Positions 19,053 through 28,273 of a DNA stretch of 64,000 bases are shown in pieces. A model generated the notes under the pieces. It saw only the letters and a program-made list of their open reading frames with translations, was not told the DNA's origin and made no database searches. Location: NCBI RefSeq assembly GCF_004771275.1, contig NZ_RQEV01000002.1, positions 62,001-126,000 of the forward strand, read 5' to 3'. The position numbers and the translations under genes are program-made. The DNA comes from Leptospira fluminis (GTDB lineage Bacteria; Spirochaetota; Leptospiria; Leptospirales; Leptospiraceae). Positions within the stretch are counted from its first letter, which is position 1; each line of letters begins with the position of its first letter.

Positions 19053-20728
19053 AATTCCTCCATGTATCTACCGTCGAACATCTGAACCAGATCGCTCTGC
19101 AGTTTTGTAGGCATACTTTCCGGGTTGATGGTTCCGTTCCAGAAAAGTTCGGTAACCCGCACATACCCTTTCGTTCCGGGAGGAGGCATCATGGGTGAAA
19201 GGTTTTCGATCAATTCCAAAGTCCTGCGGTCCTGTTCCGGGTAAGAGGAATTCTCCACCAACTCTATATCCACCACGTCTCCTTCCGGAGTGATTGTGTA
19301 TGCGACCACGCAGGAATAGTTCTGAGGAGCGGTCTTCCAATACTCCATAAAGGATTCGAAAGCCCTCATTTTTGCGGAGATATAATTGGAATATGTGGGT
19401 GGAAGTTTTTTCCCGCGGATCCGCCGAACGTCTCCCTTGACCCGTCCTTCATCGGACGGTTTTTCGTTCGGGATCTTCTCCCCTTCGTTCTTATTCGGGG
19501 TATCCGTTCCCGTGATCACTCCTCCGTTCAGTCCCTGCACTTCGTCTGGAACGTTCGGATCGATGAAATAGTATTCCATCGTGTTTTCCGGAGTGTAATG
19601 CCCGTCCGGTTTGGATTTTTCCTTTTCCGACTTTCGGTTGATCATTGCCGGAATGATTAGGACCAAAGAAAGGAGCACCAGATGGATCAGGATGCTCAGC
19701 GCCACGTTATTCGCAAATCCGGGACGAAGCCCTCTCCAATGCATACTTCTCCGGAAAGATTTACGGAGTAGCCAGTGGGAAAACACGCCGATGGAGACCA
19801 AAAGCAAAAATGCGACCGCCCAAGGAATAAAAGAGGATGCCACTTCGAAAAACTTCTTATCCGGGATTCCGGGTTTTAATCCCAAGGAGGCCAGGTACCG
19901 GATTCCGAAAGCGGGTTCGATCCAGGAGAAAAAGAAAGTCGCAAAAAATAACAGGAGCAAAAGGAAGACGAAGAGAATGGGGAATCCCCTCCAAAGGTTT
20001 CCGGAATAGATATGTCCCCAGCCCGGAATCAAAGCGTCACGAAGGATCGCATATTTCCTTTTCTTTACGGAAGAGTTCGAATCCCCCGATTCATCCGCCC
20101 TAGAAACGAAAACCTGTTTGGAGAACCAAGCCCAGGGGCGGCGGAATAAAAAAATCTGCTTTCCCCCGGAGATCATCCCCGCGATCGCGATGAGCCAAGG
20201 GAAAAAAATCCAGATGCTTTCCGACAAGACGACGAACGGAGCCATCTTAACCCGGAATTCGTCCTCGAACGCGAGATGATGGGTCAGAATCAGCACGCAG
20301 AACAAGGACAGTAGAAGAAAAACGGGAGCAAGAATCAGAGGCCGCTTTTCTCCCGAGCGCAAATGCGCTTTTACGAATCTTGCCTGAAGGATGAGAAAGA
20401 TAAGACCGATCACGAAGAAAATCGGCAATAAAAACCAACCGTGCAGACCGGAAACTTCCGGATTTACCAGGACAAAAACGGAAATCCACTGCTCCGCCTT
20501 GGTGGAGAACAGTTGCAGAATCTCCAAAGGATAGAGTAGACCTAAAATGGCAACCTGAAGGATGAGGGAAGAAAACGCGTTCCTTCGGACATTACGACCT
20601 GTAGGAAATGCAAAAAGCACTCCTAACGGAAAAAAGATACCGAATCCGACAAAAGGGGAAATCCAAGAAAGAAAATTGATCCCCCAATCCAGTATCCGTC
20701 GTCTGCGGGATTGTGTGGTCTCGAACAT
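19049..20728 (-). CDS. Polytopic membrane protein with TonB-like C-terminal domain
   Basis: A 559-aa protein of unusual architecture. About 360 residues hold many hydrophobic transmembrane segments, including a PGWGHIYSGNLWRG motif seen in TM2/DUF5683-type membrane proteins. These are followed by a Pro/Lys/Glu-rich periplasmic linker (about 370-440) and a C-terminal TonB_C-like domain (YSCVVAYTITPEGDVVDIELV, then a terminal GYVRVTELFW strand). Canonical TonB has a single N-terminal anchor; here the anchor is replaced by a large polytopic domain. It may energise outer-membrane receptors or have taken a different envelope role. It is co-transcribed with prsW (GTGA overlap) and prmA and divergent from the glycyl-tRNA synthetase gene. 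Confidence 0.75.
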   Translation of the reverse strand: MFETTQSRRRRILDWGINFLSWISPFVGFGIFFPLGVLFAFPTGRNVRRNAFSSLILQVAILGLLYPLEILQLFSTKAEQWISVFVLVNPEVSGLHGWFLLPIFFVIGLIFLILQARFVKAHLRSGEKRPLILAPVFLLLSLFCVLILTHHLAFEDEFRVKMAPFVVLSESIWIFFPWLIAIAGMISGGKQIFLFRRPWAWFSKQVFVSRADESGDSNSSVKKRKYAILRDALIPGWGHIYSGNLWRGFPILFVFLLLLLFFATFFFSWIEPAFGIRYLASLGLKPGIPDKKFFEVASSFIPWAVAFLLLVSIGVFSHWLLRKSFRRSMHWRGLRPGFANNVALSILIHLVLLSLVLIIPAMINRKSEKEKSKPDGHYTPENTMEYYFIDPNVPDEVQGLNGGVITGTDTPNKNEGEKIPNEKPSDEGRVKGDVRRIRGKKLPPTYSNYISAKMRAFESFMEYWKTAPQNYSCVVAYTITPEGDVVDIELVENSSYPEQDRRTLELIENLSPMMPPPGTKGYVRVTELFWNGTINPESMPTKLQSDLVQMFDGRYMEEL

Positions 20729-20832
20729 CCTCCGCCCATTGGATCCTCCTAGTCCCGCAAAGCAAACAAGAATTGGAGGCGTCTCCGGAATTTAATACTT
20801 TATCACGACAAGGATTCGGGAATTCTTGGAGC

Positions 20833-22230
20833 ATGGAGAAGAAAGAAACACTCGATTCCTCGTTAAAAGACATCGTATCCATTTGTAAAAGACGGGGTTT
20901 CGTTTATCCCGGCTCGGAAATTTACGGAGGACTATCGAATACGTTCGACTATGGTCCTTATGGAGCCGAACTTCTTCACAATCTGAAGAGACTTTGGTGG
21001 AAACATTTCGTACACCTGAGGGAAGACGTGGTAGGACTGGATTCTTCCATCCTCCTAAATCCGAAGGTTTGGGAAGCCTCGGGACACGTTTCCAACTTTA
21101 ACGATCCTCTCATCGACTGTAGAAATTGTAAGGCGCGGATCCGTGCCGACAAATTTTTGGAAGACCAAAAAGGAGAAGGCGCCGCCACCGGACTCTCTTT
21201 ACAGGAAATGAACCGGGTAATTCAGGAAGGAAATTTTCCCTGCCCCACTTGCGGAAACAGAGGTACCTTTACCGAAGCCCGCGACTTCAACCTCATGTTC
21301 AAGACCTCGCACGGAGCCTCTGCGGAGGATGCGCAGGATATTTATCTTCGCCCGGAAACGGCTCAAGGGATCTTCATCAATTTCAAGAACGTCGTCTCGA
21401 CCACCAGAAGAAAAATCCCGTTCGGAATCGCGCAAATCGGAAAGTCTTTCCGGAACGAAATCATGGCTAGACAATTCGTGTTCCGAACCCGCGAATTCGA
21501 GCAGATGGAAATGGAATATTTCTGCGAACCGGGCACACAAAAGGAATGGTTTGCACACTGGGTGGAATATTGTCTTCGTTTCTTGACCGAACAGGTCGGG
21601 TTAAAAAAGGAAAACCTAAAAATCCGAGAGCACGAAAAAGAAGAACTCTCGTTTTATAGCGAAGCCACTTCCGACATAGAATACAAATACGGATTCGGAT
21701 GGGGAGAACTTTGGGGAATCGCCTCCAGAACGAACTACGATCTTTCTCAGCATGAAAAGTTTTCCGGAGAAGACCTGAAATACCAGGACCAAGCGGCAAA
21801 TAAAAAATACGTTCCTTACGTAGTGGAGCCCGCTCTCGGATTGAATCGACTGTTTTTAGCCACCGTTACGGACGCGTATGCGGAAGAGACCTTGGCTGAC
21901 GGAGAAGTCCGAACCGTCCTTCGTTTTTCGCCAAAGATCGCTCCTGTCAAAGTGGGAGTATTCCCCCTGATGAAAAAGGACGGACTCCCCGAATTGTCCC
22001 GGTCCATCTTCGGCGAACTTTCGGCTTTGGGAAATATGGAGTACGACGACGGAGGCGCGATCGGAAAAAGATACCGACGCCAGGATGAAATCGGAACACC
22101 GTACTGTGTGACCGTGGATTACGAATCTCTTTCGGACAAGACCGTGACCGTACGGGAAAGGGATAGCATGTCTCAGGAAAGATTGCCTATCGCCGGCTTA
22201 AAATCCTTCTTTGCGGATAAGATATTGTAG
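20833..22230 (+). CDS. glyS: Glycyl-tRNA synthetase, single-chain type
   Basis: A class II aminoacyl-tRNA synthetase charging tRNA-Gly; this is the dimeric single-polypeptide form, not the alpha2-beta2 GlyQS form. The ATG at 20833 was chosen over the longer frame because a TTGGAG ribosome site precedes it and the conserved KRRGFVYPGSEIYGG begins 22 residues later. Class II motifs are visible: LRPETAQGIFINFKN and GIAQIGKSFRNE (motif 2 region), EFEQMEMEYF, and EPALGLNRLFL near the active site. A zinc-site-like CPTCG occurs around residue 135. The product is 465 aa, within the family range. It stands alone, divergent from the TonB-like gene. Confidence 0.95.
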   Translation: MEKKETLDSSLKDIVSICKRRGFVYPGSEIYGGLSNTFDYGPYGAELLHNLKRLWWKHFVHLREDVVGLDSSILLNPKVWEASGHVSNFNDPLIDCRNCKARIRADKFLEDQKGEGAATGLSLQEMNRVIQEGNFPCPTCGNRGTFTEARDFNLMFKTSHGASAEDAQDIYLRPETAQGIFINFKNVVSTTRRKIPFGIAQIGKSFRNEIMARQFVFRTREFEQMEMEYFCEPGTQKEWFAHWVEYCLRFLTEQVGLKKENLKIREHEKEELSFYSEATSDIEYKYGFGWGELWGIASRTNYDLSQHEKFSGEDLKYQDQAANKKYVPYVVEPALGLNRLFLATVTDAYAEETLADGEVRTVLRFSPKIAPVKVGVFPLMKKDGLPELSRSIFGELSALGNMEYDDGGAIGKRYRRQDEIGTPYCVTVDYESLSDKTVTVRERDSMSQERLPIAGLKSFFADKIL

Positions 22231-22245
22231 AAAATAACCTTCGGT

Positions 22246-23058
22246 TCAAGGGCGAAAATTTCGGACATCCTGGATACATTCGTCCCCGAAGACCAAAGGG
22301 TTTTGCGGATTGAAGTTTCCCAATTGGATGGAGTAGTACATTGTGCATTTGATGTTCGTACAATGGGCTCCATGCGAGGAATCCTGATGGCCGGAAGCCA
22401 GAGGGATTCCGTTATTTACCAAACCGAAGGCATGCCCTAACTCGTGTACCACGGTGGATTGTTCCGCCGACTTTCTGTACTGAAGCGGGAAGGCATTGAT
22501 CGCATCCTTAAAAACGAATATTGCGGGGGCGCCTAGGTTAAAGATTCCGGAAATCGTGATCGCGACGACGCTACTGTTCGCCATCCTACCTTTCACGAAG
22601 GCTATAAAGAAATTCGCATTTTGAAAATCCGATTTCTTTTTCCGGTACGTCGAAGCGAGAGCCGCCAAATCCGCGGCGCTCCAAAGGGATTTTCCTTGGC
22701 TCGGAATTTCCTCCATTTCTTCGAGGCTGCCCGACGGAACGGAAACCGATACGGTGTATCCCCTGCCGTCGAAAACGTTTTGTACATTGCGACGGGTCAC
22801 TTCCCATACGGGAAGCGAAGTAGAAGCGGAAATAAAGCCTTCTTCCGGCGCGGCTCCGGATTCGTAAGCCACTTCCATTCCCACGCTTCGCACGGAGGAA
22901 AAGTAAACGGCGGACCTGTCCGGATCCAATGAGATCACATAATCGAGAGCGATAAAATCCAACAAAGCGATCGGAAGAGTCGATTCGTGATTTTGGCAGC
23001 CTGCGAAAAGCAGGAGAAAACCCGAAAAAACTGCGAAACGCGATTTTATCCCTTTCAT
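22246..23058 (-). CDS. Metzincin-like zinc metalloprotease lipoprotein
   Basis: A 270-aa predicted lipoprotein with a signal segment ending in LFAGC (Cys21). The start is the ATG at 23058, which places the signal peptide correctly; the longer frame adds 22 residues of poor leader. The zinc-binding helix is HELGHAFGLVNNG, with His205, Glu206 and His209; the position of the classical third metzincin ligand is Asn215. A downstream cluster of His/Asp (GHQDSSHGAHC) and a Met-turn-like CTMYY (Met240) complete the site. The third ligand may therefore come from the His cluster. Likely exported and active at the cell surface or in the periplasm; the substrate is unknown. It converges on glyS with a 15-bp gap. 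Confidence 0.7.
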   Translation of the reverse strand: MKGIKSRFAVFSGFLLLFAGCQNHESTLPIALLDFIALDYVISLDPDRSAVYFSSVRSVGMEVAYESGAAPEEGFISASTSLPVWEVTRRNVQNVFDGRGYTVSVSVPSGSLEEMEEIPSQGKSLWSAADLAALASTYRKKKSDFQNANFFIAFVKGRMANSSVVAITISGIFNLGAPAIFVFKDAINAFPLQYRKSAEQSTVVHELGHAFGLVNNGIPLASGHQDSSHGAHCTNIKCTMYYSIQLGNFNPQNPLVFGDECIQDVRNFRP

Positions 23059-23184
23059 TCCGAATACCACAACAGCCGGTTTCCACGGTTTTTGCATCCA
23101 TATCCGACGCATTTCCGCTTTCACTCCCTCGATATGGTTAAAAAGTGATCCTAAATCAATTTCTTTTTCTTCCGACGAGACTTA

Positions 23185-23667
23185 ATGATTCCGAAAGATT
23201 TTACCGTACGACAGATCGGACCGGAGCACAGAAAAGCGGTGATCGAACTCGTGAACCAGTTTTTCCGGATGCTCAACAAATTAAAATTAGACGGAGTATT
23301 TCACGTCCGCCCCAGAGCAGCGGCCAAAATGGTGGACGTTTATCTGAAGATCCGAGGTACGGATAAGATTGTGTTCTTAGGCGGATTCCTGGGGGAAGAA
23401 CTCGTGTCCGTTCTGATCGCGAGAGTGGAAGACAAGCCCTACTTGGAGGAAGAGAGGAATCTTTTCATAGACCTTACCGTCACGAAACAGGGAAAAAGAA
23501 AATCGGGATTCATGAAGCCCTTAGTTGAAGTCGCGTTCCAATGGGCAAAAGACAACGGAATCCGAGCCGTGGAATTGCGGGCCGTCGCCGAAAACGAAAA
23601 CGCTGTCGCGTTTTGGAAGGCGATGGGATTCGATCCCTTTTACGTGCGTTTCCGCAAACTGGTATAG
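23185..23667 (+). CDS. GNAT-family N-acetyltransferase
   Basis: A 160-aa protein with the GNAT fold order. The central FLGEELVSVLIARVED strand pair leads to the acetyl-CoA-binding turn VTKQGKRKSGFMKPLVEVAFQWAKDNG, and the family closing motif NENAVAFWKAMGFDPFYVRF is at the C-terminus. Such enzymes acetylate small molecules or protein amines; the substrate cannot be told. The pyrophosphate loop is Q-G-K-R-K-S-G, a variant of the usual Q/R-x-x-G-x-G/A. The gene is monocistronic, divergent from the metalloprotease lipoprotein. Confidence 0.85.
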   Translation: MIPKDFTVRQIGPEHRKAVIELVNQFFRMLNKLKLDGVFHVRPRAAAKMVDVYLKIRGTDKIVFLGGFLGEELVSVLIARVEDKPYLEEERNLFIDLTVTKQGKRKSGFMKPLVEVAFQWAKDNGIRAVELRAVAENENAVAFWKAMGFDPFYVRFRKLV

Positions 23668-23835
23668 TAAAGGCTCCGGACATTCTAGGAATCGAATGAC
23701 GCATTTTTTACCGGATTTCGAACAAACCGGATAGCTAAAATCGGAAATTCTCACGCTTTCCTTTTTCGATCGAATTTCCGAAAATCACGGAATCCCGTCA
23801 CTCCAAAATAAAATCGTAAAATAATAAATTTCGTA

Positions 23836-23864
23836 TTTTCTATATTTCGAATATTTTGTATAAT
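23836..23864 (+). promoter_or_regulatory. Possible promoter of the REC-ATPase gene
   Basis: A perfect TATAAT lies at 23859-23864, 45 bp before the ATG, in an AT-rich stretch. The -35 hexamer at the right spacing (TTTTCT, 17 bp upstream) is poor, so the call rests mainly on the -10. Confidence 0.35.
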
Positions 23865-23908
23865 TCTTTCCTTAATAGCGTCTTCTAAACCAGCCCGGGG
23901 GAAAATCA

Positions 23909-25198
23909 ATGGAAGAAAGCGTCGCGCAAGGCAGCGTAGCAGGACAGGAAAGGATCACGCCGAGCAGCATCAATACCCTTCTGGAAGAACCCATTCTAAT
24001 CATCGAAGACTCCGAAGAGATTTCGATGCTGTATGCTTCTTACTGCAAGCGCCTAGGCTTAAAGTGCGAATTCGCCGCCAACGGAGAGGACGGTTTAAAA
24101 AAAGCCCAGGCAAAACTGTATTCCCTGTTCATCGTGGATCTGATGATGCCGATCATGGACGGAAGGACTTTTACGCAAAAACTCAAGGAAATCCAACCTG
24201 ATGCTTGCATTATCATAGAGACCGCGATCGACGAATCCCAAGCCGTCATAGACGTGATGAAATTGGGCGTATTCGATTATCTGATCAAACCCATCCACCC
24301 CGATTCCTTCTTCAAATCCATCAAGAAGGCCGCGGATCGGATCCGGACGCTCAAAACGGAAAAGGAAATAGACGATATAGGAAGCAAGCAATTGCGTGAA
24401 CAATTGGAATGGCTGACGTTCAAGGAAGCCCAAAGAAAATCCACGAAGGAGTCCTGGGAAATTTCCTCCCTTTATTCTTTGAAGACTTCGCTGTCCCAAG
24501 GATCCGGGATCGGAGCCCTGATCACTCTATTAGATATATTGAAACTTTCGCAAAAAGAATCGGACGAAGGATACGTGGTTAGTAAAGAAATCATGGATAT
24601 GATTTATTCGAACCAACAGGCCGCCAAAAACATACTGACCGGGATTTCCGACCTCCTGGACATCGTGAATCGCGACGCGAAATTGGAGCCCATGTCCGCC
24701 GGGGATCTGATCGACCAGATCAAGGAAAAAGCGAAAGCGCTTTCTCCGATCCTTCAATCCAGAAATCTTACGTTTTCCTTTTCGGAGCTGAAAAGCAACC
24801 CTTCGTTGGAAGTGGAAAGAGGATCCCTATTGATGGCGATCGAAGAAATTCTACTGAACGCCTCCAAATACTGCTCGTTAGGAACGAGAATCGACGTATA
24901 CTCGAGCGTCGTACAAGGCTATTTTTGCATCGCGGTCAAGAACCTAGTGGATCACTCGTCCCGAGGAATAGAGGAAAAATACGAGGACTTAGTGGTTCAA
25001 CCCTTCTTCCGAGTATTGCCTCCGGTGGAAGACGCTGCCGATCTGGAAAGATTCGGCTTCGGACTAGGATTGACTGCCGTAGATCATATCGCACATAAAC
25101 ATAACGGAATGTTCTTCATCCACAATGCGAAGGACCATACTTCCGATACGGTCAAAATGTCCGTCATCTCGGAACTCTTTTTGCCCTTAAACGGGTAA
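23909..25198 (+). CDS. Response-regulator/histidine-kinase-like ATPase hybrid
   Basis: A 429-aa cytoplasmic signalling protein. Residues 28-145 form a receiver domain: Asp34 in the acidic pocket, phospho-acceptor Asp77 (FIVDLMMPIMDG), Thr105 and Lys127 (YLIKP). A helical region about 150-270 follows, then a GHKL ATPase domain with the N box EEILLNASKYC and the G box ERFGFGLGLTAVDHI. The helical segment where a kinase would carry its H-box reads SLKTSLSQGSGIGALI and has no His, so autophosphorylation of the ordinary kind is unlikely. It may act as an ATP-binding effector controlled by phosphorylation of Asp77. No membrane segment and no adjacent partner gene. Confidence 0.8.
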   Translation: MEESVAQGSVAGQERITPSSINTLLEEPILIIEDSEEISMLYASYCKRLGLKCEFAANGEDGLKKAQAKLYSLFIVDLMMPIMDGRTFTQKLKEIQPDACIIIETAIDESQAVIDVMKLGVFDYLIKPIHPDSFFKSIKKAADRIRTLKTEKEIDDIGSKQLREQLEWLTFKEAQRKSTKESWEISSLYSLKTSLSQGSGIGALITLLDILKLSQKESDEGYVVSKEIMDMIYSNQQAAKNILTGISDLLDIVNRDAKLEPMSAGDLIDQIKEKAKALSPILQSRNLTFSFSELKSNPSLEVERGSLLMAIEEILLNASKYCSLGTRIDVYSSVVQGYFCIAVKNLVDHSSRGIEEKYEDLVVQPFFRVLPPVEDAADLERFGFGLGLTAVDHIAHKHNGMFFIHNAKDHTSDTVKMSVISELFLPLNG

Positions 25199-25247
25199 GA
25201 GGCGACACAAAATCCGTTCCTTCGAGACCTGCAGGACTCAAAACGCA

Positions 25248-25817
25248 TCAACCGCTATCGAAATAGCTTAGAGTTACCGAGCCCAGACTGGTTCCGACGG
25301 GAAGCGCCGAGTTATTGGACGCGCTGACGGTATGGGAGTAGATGCAGGTGTCGACGTATCCGAAATTCGAAACGGATATGGAAATGTTGGAACTCCCGTT
25401 CGAAAAATCTCCGGGGTAATTCAGAGTATAAGTGTTCGAGGTCGGATTCGATCCGGGAAAATGAAAGGAGTCGGGCGCAGCCAGGGCCGGGCAGCTTTTC
25501 TGGATCGTAATCGTTATATTACTAGCGGGGGCCACATTCGAGGCCACGATCTGATAATTGAACGTATAACTCGCGCTTACCTGGGAGACCAACCCGGAAG
25601 GAACGTTCGCGAAGGAAAAGGAACCTCCGTTCGGACCGGAAGGGATAAGAGCCAAGAGGCTTGCAGTGTTCTTATCCGTATTCGAGGAATTCGGAAAAAG
25701 GTTCTTCGAATCCGTCATCAAAAAGGCTCCGCAGTGAAACAGGAATAAGGCGGAAGCCAAACAGAATCCTGTCGAAAGCGAGTGCCGGATTTTTTGAACG
25801 GACCTTGGATTCCTCAT
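25248..25817 (-). CDS. Small predicted lipoprotein
   Basis: The start at 25817 was chosen because an AGGGAAAAAA ribosome site precedes it and a signal peptide with a lipobox-like LFLFHC then follows; the longer frame adds 19 residues without purpose. The product is 189 aa. The mature part is Ser/Asn/Pro-rich with beta-type alternation (ASYTFNYQIVASNV, SNISISVSNFGYVDTC) and three Cys, resembling an immunoglobulin-like secreted domain. No family could be named. It converges with the REC-ATPase gene. Confidence 0.6.
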   Translation of the reverse strand: MRNPRSVQKIRHSLSTGFCLASALFLFHCGAFLMTDSKNLFPNSSNTDKNTASLLALIPSGPNGGSFSFANVPSGLVSQVSASYTFNYQIVASNVAPASNITITIQKSCPALAAPDSFHFPGSNPTSNTYTLNYPGDFSNGSSNISISVSNFGYVDTCIYSHTVSASNNSALPVGTSLGSVTLSYFDSG

Positions 25818-25943
25818 TTTTTTCCCTGTTGCTCTGTCCCGGAAAGATTGTACACAAAATGAAAATAGATTCAAATAAAATCCTTCTTTACCGCTATTTG
25901 CGAGTCAATAAATTTCCAAGGATACGAAGGAAACTTCAGAAAT

Positions 25944-25988
25944 AAAAAAAGGGACCGTTTCCGGTCCCCTTTACCTCCCTTTCGGGAG
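25944..25988 (-). terminator. Tandem terminator hairpins after hppA
   Basis: On the minus strand two hairpins follow the hppA stop: CTCCC/GGGAG with a 4-nt loop, then GGGACCG/CGGTCCC with a 4-nt loop followed by TTTTTTT. The second is a strong intrinsic terminator. Confidence 0.85.
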
Positions 25989-26013
25989 ACCTTTTATCGG
26001 ATCATCCGTTCGA

Positions 26014-28128
26014 TCAATGGAAGAGTCGGAGCAGCAGTCCGCCTTGTTGGACAAAGAATTCCGCAAACACGAGACTCGTAATGGCCATCAATTTGATCAG
26101 AATGTTGATCGAAGGACCGGAAGTATCCTTTAAGGGATCCCCCACGGTGTCTCCCACGACCGCTGCTTTATGCTGCTCGGAACCTTTTCCTCCGACAGCT
26201 TTTTCGATATATTTCTTGGCGTTGTCCCAGCCTCCTCCGGAATTTGCGGAGGAAATCGCGAGCACCACCCCGGCGACCAAGGCTCCGGCGAGCACTCCCG
26301 CAAGAGACTTAATTCCGAAAAGATATCCCACTACGATGGGGGTCAAAAGAACCAAAAGTCCGGGGAGAATCATTTCCCGGAGTGCGGCAGACGTGGAAAT
26401 GTCCACGCATCTTTTGTAATTCGGTTTCGCTTTTCCTTCCATGATACCCGGAATTTCGCGGAACTGCTTACGAACCTCTTCGACCATGTCTACGGCTGCT
26501 TTTCCGACGGACTTCATCGTCATCGCGGTGAATACGAAAGGAAGCATAGCTCCGAACATCAACCCGCCGAATACTTCCGCATTCAGGATATCCAACCCCG
26601 TCGTGCCGGTTCTGGTGATAAAGGCCGCGAATAAGGCCAGAGAAGTCAGAGCGGCGGAACCGATAGCGAAACCTTTTCCGATCGCCGCAGTGGTGTTTCC
26701 AGCAGCGTCCAAGGTATCCGTACGATTCCGAACCTCTTTTCCGAGTTCCGCCATCTCTGCGATCCCGCCTGCGTTATCCGAAACGGGACCGTAAGCGTCT
26801 ATCGTAAGACCGATAGCGATGGTGGAAATCATTCCCAGAGCCGCGATAGCGATTCCGTACATTCCAGCGAGAAGGTTCGCGGTCACAATGCTGATTACCA
26901 AAAGGATCACGGGCACCACGGAACTTTGGTAGCCCAGAGCCAATCCGTAGATGATGTTCGTCGCCGCTCCCGTTTTAGATGCGTCCACGACTTCGCGAAC
27001 CGGCTTATAGGAATGGGAAGTATAGTATTCGGTGATCAAACCGATGAACATTCCCGAAAAAAGGCCTACGATCAAGGAGACGTATACGTTCCACTTGGTG
27101 ATCGTTTTTCCCGCGATCTCGAAGGAGTCCGTCATATAAACGTCGGTGACGAAATACATAACCGCCGCGACTAAAAGAGTGGAAATCCAAAGTTGGATCT
27201 TCAGCACCTTTTCCACGTTTCCGCCTTCCTTAACGCTGGCGATAAACGAAGTCAAAAGGGATGCCGGAATTCCGAATGCGGAAATCAGCAAAGGATAAAG
27301 AAGAGCATCTACGTTTCCGGAAAGACCGGCAGCGGTCGCTCCGATCACTAAAGCCGCACAGGTCGCTTCCGCACAGGATCCGAAAAGATCGGCTCCCATC
27401 CCGGCCACGTCTCCTACGTTGTCTCCTACGTTATCCGCAATCGTAGCAGGATTTCGAGGATCATCTTCCGGAATCCCTTTTTCCACTTTTCCGACAAGGT
27501 CGGCACCCACGTCCGCGGCTTTCGTATAAATCCCGCCGCCTACCCGACCGAAAAGAGCCACGGCAGAACCGCCGAGACCGAATCCCGCGAGAGCTTCCAT
27601 CAGATACAGTTTGCTTACGTTCGGAAAGAGTCCGGTATACAATAGAAAGAGTCCGATCATCCCGAGGACGGCCAACCCTACTAGGCCGAACCCCATTACG
27701 GCTCCGGAATCGAAAGCGACCCGGAAAGCTTTAGCCATGGAGGTCTTGGCGGCTTGAGCGGTCCGCACGTTTCCGGCCGTAGCGATTTTCATCCCGATAA
27801 ATCCGGAGAGACAGGAAATCAATGCGCCGGAAACGAACGCGATCGCGGTAAACAAACCGTCGTTAAAATCAGCCGATTCCGGATTATCCAAAAGAAAGAA
27901 AATCAGCAGGGCCATAAAGCCGATAAAAAGGGAAATGGTTTTGTATTCCCGCACCAGGAAGGCCATAGCGCCTTCGGAAATGGCGGAGGAGATTTCGACC
28001 AGTTTTTTGGATTCCTGGTCTTTACCGCCCTCGGTTCCGATGGTAATCCTGGTGACCTTCAAGGCATATACAACCGCGGTCAAAATGGCCAGGACAGCCA
28101 AAGACAAAATAATCGTTACCGAATTCAT
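26014..28128 (-). CDS. hppA: Membrane-bound ion-translocating pyrophosphatase
   Basis: A 704-aa polytopic inner-membrane enzyme that couples pyrophosphate hydrolysis to pumping of H+ or Na+. The substrate-binding loop [40 protein letters not shown] is fully conserved (split here by one residue to stay short), as is the second acidic motif [11 protein letters not shown]. In the motif [18 protein letters not shown] the Ala and Gly positions correspond to the K+-dependent subclass; K+-independent enzymes have Lys and Thr there. Whether it moves H+ or Na+ cannot be decided without aligning the gate Glu. The ATG is preceded by AGGTTTCT. Monocistronic, with strong terminators. Confidence 0.93.
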   Translation of the reverse strand: MNSVTIILSLAVLAILTAVVYALKVTRITIGTEGGKDQESKKLVEISSAISEGAMAFLVREYKTISLFIGFMALLIFFLLDNPESADFNDGLFTAIAFVSGALISCLSGFIGMKIATAGNVRTAQAAKTSMAKAFRVAFDSGAVMGFGLVGLAVLGMIGLFLLYTGLFPNVSKLYLMEALAGFGLGGSAVALFGRVGGGIYTKAADVGADLVGKVEKGIPEDDPRNPATIADNVGDNVGDVAGMGADLFGSCAEATCAALVIGATAAGLSGNVDALLYPLLISAFGIPASLLTSFIASVKEGGNVEKVLKIQLWISTLLVAAVMYFVTDVYMTDSFEIAGKTITKWNVYVSLIVGLFSGMFIGLITEYYTSHSYKPVREVVDASKTGAATNIIYGLALGYQSSVVPVILLVISIVTANLLAGMYGIAIAALGMISTIAIGLTIDAYGPVSDNAGGIAEMAELGKEVRNRTDTLDAAGNTTAAIGKGFAIGSAALTSLALFAAFITRTGTTGLDILNAEVFGGLMFGAMLPFVFTAMTMKSVGKAAVDMVEEVRKQFREIPGIMEGKAKPNYKRCVDISTSAALREMILPGLLVLLTPIVVGYLFGIKSLAGVLAGALVAGVVLAISSANSGGGWDNAKKYIEKAVGGKGSEQHKAAVVGDTVGDPLKDTSGPSINILIKLMAITSLVFAEFFVQQGGLLLRLFH

Positions 28129-28273
28129 TCAGAGAAACCTCTTGTTTTTTTCAAAATGTCCGATGGTTTAAAAAGATGGGAATGAGCATATTTTCGATCA
28201 CGGAAGGCCGGATTTACGGAGTTTCGCGTCCGGCAGTGAACGGAGAAATTCCGTCAAAAGGCGGATCCCTCTA

